From: Archaeoglobaceae archaeon | GTDB taxonomy: Archaea; Halobacteriota; Archaeoglobi; Archaeoglobales; Archaeoglobaceae | NCBI GenBank assembly: GCA_025059545.1 | Contig: JANXDJ010000052.1 | Coordinates: 1-9,606 of the forward strand | Reading direction: 5' to 3' | Length of the DNA stretch: 9,606 bases | In this document: positions 6,223-9,606 of the stretch, piece after piece | Layout of the letters: every line of letters starts with the position of its first letter | How positions within the stretch are numbered: position 1 is the first letter of the stretch | The notes under the pieces: model-generated | The model's input: the letters and a program-made list of their open reading frames with translations, nothing else | What the model was told of the DNA's origin: nothing | Databases searched by the model: none | Made by a program: the position numbers and the translations under genes

Positions 6223-7772
6223 CAGCTTTCCCCCTTCCCTTTCTTAACCACGATCTTGCCGATTGTGATCTTTGCATCCTTTATGACGAGCTTTATTCCA
6301 GCTGGAGCTGTCTGAGTTGGCATTGGCATTGCTGGGATCTGTAAAGCAGGCATTTGCATCGGCATCATCGTCGGTTGAGCAACTGCTGGAACCGGTGTGG
6401 GAGCGGGAGCAGGAGCCTTCGCCTCTTCTTTTACCTCTTCCTTCTTTTCTTCCTTAACTTCAGCCCATCCTTGTGTGATCTTCTTTCCATCAACCTTCCT
6501 TACAACGCCCTTTACAACGGGATGATCAACCTTCTTAAGGAAAGCTTTCAGCTCATCGAGGTTCTTTGCATTCTCTTCTGTTGCGATCTTGTCTCTAATG
6601 TCGTCTGGTATATACTTCGCCAATCTTTCTTTCAGCTCTTTTGGCATCCAAACAACTCTATACCAACCACCATCAGCCTGAATGAACTTCTTGCTCCTGA
6701 AATAAGCCATTCCAACGCCAAGGAATCCTGCAACTTGCTTTCCACCGCCTGTTTGTCCAGCCATTGTTGAGAAAGTCAATCCATTTGGACCTGGGCTTGC
6801 ATAACCTCTGTGAACCCATCCAATTCCGTCAACTTCTGGCATGTAGAAGCCAATGACTTCAAAGCATCCACAGCTTGTATGCGGAAACTCGAAGAAGCTG
6901 TGCAATTTAATTCTTTCATACTCTCCGCCACTCTCTTGCTTTGCAAACTCGTTAACACCGCTGTATTCTCCGCCTACGGGATCAACAACATTCCCTTTTG
7001 GAATTGCCCTGTTTGGTCCTTCGGGATCAACCTTCGCTGCAGCTCTGCCATCGAACCAGCTAATAGCTCCGCAAAGCGAGGGACGATCTGGAGAGACTAC
7101 GCAAACATTCGTTGGAGCAAAGCTCTGGCATAGTGTGCATGAATAGAACTCCTGAACATCTTCATCGTGGAGCATCTCAACTCTCCTGTCTCTTTCTTCG
7201 TAGATCGGCATTGCGACTTCCTTGAGCAACTTATCCACAAATGCTTTGTCTGTTATGTAAAGAGCCTCTATTTTCTCGATGAACGGCAATTCATTCTTGT
7301 ATAGCATCATTGTTGCCTTTGCAATCTGTATCAAGCTCTTAAGCCCCTTCTTAACTGGGTTCTTGCCAATTCTTACCCAAACGTCATATCTCTGGTTCAA
7401 GTGCATGTAGCCTTCGATGTAATTCTGGAAATCGTGGTTTCTGCGCTCAATGACTGGCTCAAGATCGGTCTCTACTTTGCTTCCAGCAATGTAATAGATC
7501 ATTCCATATGGATAATTACCACCCTCCTTCATTTCGTCAAGATCCGGGCCAACGAGAGTCACTTTCATGTCCTCTACCTGATCCGCTGGTAAAGCCATGA
7601 CGAGTTCAAATTTTACTTCCTTTGGTCCACCAAGCTCCACAAACATGTCCTCCTTGCGTATTCTTTCGCCCTCATACATCGGAGATATGTCGAATGGGAA
7701 TTTCTCTTCTGCGCCAACGCTGACTTTCACTTTTGCTCCTGCAGGGATCTCAATTTTCTTTCTCTCGACCAT
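6222..7772 (-). CDS. cdhC: ACDS beta subunit, acetyl-CoA synthase
   Basis: CdhC makes or cleaves the C-C and C-S bonds of acetyl-CoA from methyl-corrinoid, CO and CoA at the A cluster. With the ATG at 7772 it is 516 residues. The A-cluster ligands are all present: Cys212, Cys215, Cys224 and Cys234 (SCTLCQSFAPTNVCV...LCGA) and Cys301/Cys303 in SCGCFE, with the same spacing as Moorella AcsB (3, 9, 10, 67, 2). The archaeal form lacks the N-terminal CODH-contact domain of bacterial ACS. After about residue 440 come a Lys/Glu-rich helix, a Pro/Ala/Met linker (about 454-490, APAPAPTPVPAVAQP) and a terminal beta-type segment (494-511). Start choice: a longer reading from TTG at 7787 would add MRWWL, but those bases are the GAGGTGGTGG ribosome site, so the ATG is preferred. 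It is first in the operon, led by a promoter near 7825. Confidence 0.97.
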   Translation of the reverse strand: MVERKKIEIPAGAKVKVSVGAEEKFPFDISPMYEGERIRKEDMFVELGGPKEVKFELVMALPADQVEDMKVTLVGPDLDEMKEGGNYPYGMIYYIAGSKVETDLEPVIERRNHDFQNYIEGYMHLNQRYDVWVRIGKNPVKKGLKSLIQIAKATMMLYKNELPFIEKIEALYITDKAFVDKLLKEVAMPIYEERDRRVEMLHDEDVQEFYSCTLCQSFAPTNVCVVSPDRPSLCGAISWFDGRAAAKVDPEGPNRAIPKGNVVDPVGGEYSGVNEFAKQESGGEYERIKLHSFFEFPHTSCGCFEVIGFYMPEVDGIGWVHRGYASPGPNGLTFSTMAGQTGGGKQVAGFLGVGMAYFRSKKFIQADGGWYRVVWMPKELKERLAKYIPDDIRDKIATEENAKNLDELKAFLKKVDHPVVKGVVRKVDGKKITQGWAEVKEEKKEEVKEEAKAPAPAPTPVPAVAQPTMMPMQMPALQIPAMPMPTQTAPAGIKLVIKDAKITIGKIVVKKGKGES

Positions 7773-7775
7773 CAA

Positions 7776-7785
7776 CCACCACCTC
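7776..7785 (-). promoter_or_regulatory. Shine-Dalgarno site that fixes the cdhC start
   Basis: GAGGTGGTGG on the minus strand lies before the ATG at 7772; GAGGTG (7780-7785) has 7 nt spacing. The match rules against the TTG start at 7787, which overlaps this site. It also shows that the cdhC mRNA has a leader. Confidence 0.8.
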
Positions 7786-7820
7786 AAGTGACTGCTTTTT
7801 ACACCTCTCTTTGTGAACCT

Positions 7821-7850
7821 TTATTTGTATTTATCGGTTTTTATCGGTGT
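7821..7850 (-). promoter_or_regulatory. Probable cdhC promoter with tandem ACCGATAAA repeats
   Basis: On the minus strand two exact copies of ACCGATAAA occupy 7848-7840 and 7838-7830, with a 10-bp period (one helical turn), followed by TACAAATAAAGG. The AT-rich stretch at about 7822-7833 is a fair TATA candidate, which would put transcription start about 25-35 nt before the cdhC ATG, consistent with the leader and Shine-Dalgarno site. The repeats could be a BRE plus an operator for a regulator binding one face of the DNA. The rest of the divergent interval 7851-8002 is strongly AT-rich, and I see no gene in it. Confidence 0.45.
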
Positions 7851-7970
7851 CGAATCTAACATAATTTCTCATTTAGATAAGTCAGAAGAATTGTCCAAAA
7901 GGACTTGCAAGGGCTCTAAATTTAAATTTTTACTAAATATTATTTTGAATAATTTTTTATTTTTTCGTAA

Positions 7971-8003
7971 CAGATAATAATACATTACCTATCTCAGATA
8001 ATA
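7971..8003. repeat. Direct repeat CAGATAATA, two copies 24 bp apart
   Basis: CAGATAATA occurs at 7971-7979 and again at 7995-8003, upstream of the nitroreductase TATA box. The 24-bp period is a little over two helical turns. It may be a regulator site, but in such AT-rich DNA chance is a real alternative. Confidence 0.35.
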
Positions 8004-8020
8004 CCAAAAATCTTAATAAG
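8003..8020 (+). promoter_or_regulatory. Probable BRE/TATA promoter of the nitroreductase gene
   Basis: ACCAAAAATCTTAATAAG has an A-rich BRE-like part followed by a TATA-like core centred about 26 bp before the ATG at 8041. That spacing implies a leaderless mRNA. A GGAG at 8024-8027 is too far (13 nt) from the ATG to be a good ribosome site. Confidence 0.5.
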
Positions 8021-8040
8021 TAAGGAGATATAAAAAATAT

Positions 8041-8565
8041 ATGGAAAAGTGCTTGGAGATCATATATACAAGAAGAAGCATAAGAAGCTTCAATGGAAAG
8101 AAAATATCAGATAAGGATCTGAATAAAATTTTAAAAGCTGCATTCCAATCTCCTTCTGCAGGAAATGAACAGCCCTGGCATTTTATAGTTATTAAAAGCA
8201 AAGAAAAGTTAGAGGAGCTGAGTAACGCCCATCCATATGGAAAAATGCTCGTGAACGCTGGAGCTGCGATTGCAGTTTGCTGTGATCCAAAACTCTCAAA
8301 GTATCCGAATCCGATGTGGATCCAAGACTGCAGTGCAGCAACGCAGAACATTCTGCTTTCTGCAAGAGCACTTGGAATTGGTTCATGCTGGCTTGGAGTT
8401 TATCCAGTTCAGAGCAGAATGAAGTCGCTCGCAGAAGTTCTTAAGGTTCCAGAGGAGATCATAGTTTTCAGCCTCGTAGCTCTTGGATATCCGCATGGCG
8501 ATGATGAATTCTTTGAAGCTCCAGACAGGTTCAAAGAGGATAGGATACACTATGAGAGATGGTAA
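8041..8565 (+). CDS. Nitroreductase-family FMN oxidoreductase
   Basis: A 174-residue member of the nitroreductase fold family, which binds FMN between two subunits and uses NAD(P)H or another reductant. Seen: the N-terminal phosphate/FMN-binding TRRSIRSF (10-17), the PSAGNEQPWHF segment (38-48), the helical core with AATQNILLSARALGIGSCWLG (99-119), which lines the flavin, and the ALGYPHGD motif (147-154) near the C-terminus. Length is normal for the short archaeal members. No Fe-S ligands or membrane segments are present, so it is a cytoplasmic soluble enzyme. The physiological substrate cannot be read from sequence: such proteins reduce nitro compounds, quinones or flavins, or act in cofactor metabolism. 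It diverges from the cdh operon, and a shared regulatory interval (7788-8040) leaves room for common control, though nothing shows it. Confidence 0.9.
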   Translation: MEKCLEIIYTRRSIRSFNGKKISDKDLNKILKAAFQSPSAGNEQPWHFIVIKSKEKLEELSNAHPYGKMLVNAGAAIAVCCDPKLSKYPNPMWIQDCSAATQNILLSARALGIGSCWLGVYPVQSRMKSLAEVLKVPEEIIVFSLVALGYPHGDDEFFEAPDRFKEDRIHYERW

Positions 8566-8578
8566 TGGTTAAAAACAC
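8566..8578 (+). promoter_or_regulatory. Possible TATA box of the receiver gene
   Basis: GGTTAAAAAC in the 30-bp gap after the nitroreductase stop is centred about 25 bp before the ATG at 8596. This would allow separate leaderless transcription of the receiver gene and favours that ATG over the TTG at 8590. Weak consensus; co-transcription with the nitroreductase is equally possible. Confidence 0.35.
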
Positions 8579-8595
8579 ACGATGGTAGATTGATC

Positions 8596-8949
8596 ATGGG
8601 CTGTGTTTTAATAGTGGAGGATGATGTTGCAGTCTTAGAAGTCCTCCAGATGATGCTTTCAGAAAATTACAATGTTATATCAGCAAAAAATGGAAAGGAG
8701 GCTATTTATAGCTATAAAATGTATAAGCCAGACATAGTTTTGATGGATATAGTTTTGCCAGATGTCGATGGAATTGAAGCTACCAAAGAGATAAAAAGAA
8801 GGTATCCAAATGCAAAAATAATAGGCATAACCGCATTTGCAGTTCAGAAAGGAAAGGATCTTTTAAAAGCTGGAGCGTTGGAGATAATTGAAAAGCCTTT
8901 TACAAGGAAAAAGCTGATAGATACGATTGAAAAATATTTGAGAGATTGA
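8596..8949 (+). CDS. Stand-alone CheY-like response regulator receiver
   Basis: A 117-residue protein that is only a receiver domain. The phosphorylation site is complete: acidic pair Asp9/Asp10 (LIVEDD), phospho-acceptor Asp51 in IVLMDIVLPDVDG, conserved Thr79 (GITA) and Lys100 (EKPF). There is no output domain, so it should act by protein contact, as CheY or Spo0F-like relay proteins do, after phosphorylation by a histidine kinase. No kinase or chemotaxis gene is in the window. The start at ATG 8596 (MGCVLIVEDD) fits the family; the TTG at 8590 would add two residues. It is 30 bp downstream of the nitroreductase gene on the same strand. The domain identity is secure; the pathway is unknown. 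Confidence 0.9.
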   Translation: MGCVLIVEDDVAVLEVLQMMLSENYNVISAKNGKEAIYSYKMYKPDIVLMDIVLPDVDGIEATKEIKRRYPNAKIIGITAFAVQKGKDLLKAGALEIIEKPFTRKKLIDTIEKYLRD

Positions 8950-8960
8950 TCTCCAATTAA

Positions 8961-9086
8961 AGCTTTTATCTAATTCCAGAAAGGACTAAGAAACGTCTTC
9001 AACCCTCTCGTCTACTCTGGAATCAAGCGGATGAATGGTATTCGAAGGTTGTGGATAAGCTGATCGAAGTCATTTCAACAAAATAA
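8961..9086 (+). pseudogene. C-terminal fragment of an unrecognised ORF
   Basis: An open frame between TAA at 8958 and TAA at 9084 encodes about 41 residues including RLLWNQADEWYSKVVDKLIE, a charged amphipathic stretch with protein-like composition. It has no start codon with upstream signals. I do not recognise the family. It may be the tail of a gene whose 5' part was lost, or simply a chance open frame. Confidence 0.3.
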
Positions 9087-9231
9087 GGCAGGCATATTAA
9101 TTCGTATACCTCAAAACTCATTATACCGTTACCACTTTATCGGAGCAGATCTGAACGAGAAATATGATCTTGGCTGGGAAATTCAATCCAACTTGCCAAA
9201 AATTCTTAAAGTAGAACCTGATCGACGTTAA
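9085..9231 (+). pseudogene. Second fragment of an unrecognised ORF
   Basis: Directly overlapping the end of the previous fragment, in another frame, 48 codons run to TAA at 9229 and include ILIRIPQNS, YHFIGADLNEKYDLGWEIQ and LPKILKVEPDRR. The composition resembles a real protein rather than random AT-rich DNA, but there is no convincing start and I recognise no family. Lying just before a virus-type protease stub, it might come from a neighbouring virion gene; that is speculation. Confidence 0.3.
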
Positions 9232-9240
9232 TTTCAAAGA

Positions 9241-9250
9241 ATTTTAAAGT
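9241..9250 (+). promoter_or_regulatory. TATA box of the truncated protease-like ORF
   Basis: ATTTTAAAGT is centred about 25 bp before the ATG at 9271, the leaderless spacing seen for other genes in this window. The promoter and start therefore appear intact although the gene is cut short. Confidence 0.4.
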
Positions 9251-9270
9251 CTTCTTAATTTCTATTTTTA

Positions 9271-9414
9271 ATGCATTTGGAAGTTAAACAACTCGAGCTG
9301 AAAGCAGTCGAGCCGAATGTTTATATTGAGGGCTTCGCATCATCGAACAGCAGGGATCTGGATGGAGAGGTAATAAGCGATGAAGCCTATGCGATAAATT
9401 CGCGGGAAATATAA
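9271..9414 (+). pseudogene. N-terminal stub of a probable HK97-type prohead protease
   Basis: Forty-seven codons from ATG to TAA at 9412. The product begins MHLEVKQLELKAVEP and contains YIEGFASSNSRDLDGEVI (about 18-35), which resembles the beginning of viral prohead maturation proteases (pattern IEGYAS...D.DGD.I, the HK97/XkdF-type families). Those enzymes cleave the capsid scaffold of head-tailed viruses and are usually about 150-250 residues or longer, with catalytic His and Ser further on; all of that is missing. After residue 41 (DEAYA) the similarity to anything protease-like stops and the frame ends in NSREI. I read it as the surviving 5' end of a provirus gene. The match rests on a short motif, so a small unrelated protein remains possible. 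Confidence 0.5.
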
Positions 9415-9606
9415 CTTTAGAGCATTAAGTTAAAATTGTCAATTTTGCAGCATATCATTTCCATTTTCAGTAACATCTTTTCAAACCAAATTATGCTATA
9501 CGCTCTCAATTAGCTAAGAACTGCGGAGAAGCTTTATAAAATTCGATTTTCAAATTATAATCGCATTTAAAAATTTAAGAAATTCGAAGCAACTTTTAAA
9601 AGCTTA
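9415..9606. other. AT-rich end region without a gene
   Basis: No open frame of protein-like composition is visible on either strand in the last 192 bases. It holds a short palindrome (9432-9446) and two promoter-like TATA elements on the plus strand, GCTTTATAAA (9531-9540) and ACTTTTAAAAG (9592-9602), which may belong to a gene starting beyond the window. Confidence 0.5.
9432..9446. repeat. Perfect 15-bp palindrome AAAATTG-T-CAATTTT
   Basis: Two 7-bp arms around a single base, 17 bp after the stop of the truncated protease-like ORF. It could be a regulator site or weak hairpin. The AT-rich composition makes chance occurrence plausible. Confidence 0.3.

Noticed and set aside
6354..6770. Plus-strand open frame opposite the CdhC C-terminal part
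   Set aside because: Its His/Arg- and Leu/Phe-rich translation is the reverse reading of the Pro/Ala/Met linker and Lys/Glu helix of cdhC.
7773..7787. Extended cdhC start at TTG 7787
   Set aside because: The bases it would translate form the GAGGTGGTGG ribosome site for the ATG at 7772, and family members do not begin with MRWWL.
8013..8351. Minus-strand 112-codon frame over the nitroreductase gene
   Set aside because: Antisense shadow of a gene with clear flavin-binding motifs on the plus strand.

Overview
The window reads as archaeal chromosome, most likely from a hyperthermophilic Archaeoglobales-type euryarchaeon (Archaeoglobus/Ferroglobus/Geoglobus group). The signs are an archaeal Dph2, an archaeal AMP phosphorylase, a PGF-CTERM tail, an archaeal acetyl-CoA decarbonylase/synthase (ACDS/CODH) operon, TATA boxes placed about 25 bp before start codons (leaderless transcripts), and GGAGGTG Shine-Dalgarno sites only inside the operon. 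The genus is inferred, not proven.

Layout. Positions 1-619 (minus) hold the N-terminal 206 codons of an AMP phosphorylase gene cut by the window edge. It diverges from dph2 (752-1642, plus), which is followed by an orphan MacB/LolD-type ABC ATPase (1682-2359, plus). Directly after the ATPase lies a promoterless 45-codon stub encoding only the C-terminal tail of a PGF-CTERM exported protein (2358-2495). A minus-strand operon then fills 7772 to 2605: cdhC (ACDS beta, acetyl-CoA synthase), an unlisted 28-codon ORF, a CooC/AcsF-type nickel-maturation ATPase, cdhD (CFeSP small subunit) and cdhE (CFeSP large subunit). It is tightly coupled (TGATG, ATGA, 4-nt and 3-nt junctions) and ends in a T-rich terminator. 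The CO dehydrogenase genes cdhA/cdhB are absent here. Upstream of cdhC are two helically phased ACCGATAAA repeats.

Diverging from the operon are a nitroreductase-family flavoprotein (8041-8565) and a stand-alone CheY-like receiver (8596-8949). From 8950 to the end there is no intact gene: two C-terminal ORF fragments of unknown origin, then a promoter plus the first 47 codons of a probable head-tailed-virus prohead protease, then AT-rich DNA. This looks like a decayed provirus scar.

How it works together: CdhD/CdhE carry the methyl group on a corrinoid from tetrahydromethanopterin, CdhC joins methyl, CO and CoA at its Ni-Ni-[4Fe-4S] A cluster, and the CooC-like ATPase probably helps load nickel. 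The most novel item is the 28-residue ORF between cdhC and cooC. It resembles the last beta-rich segment of CdhC itself, with several Lys positions replaced by Glu.
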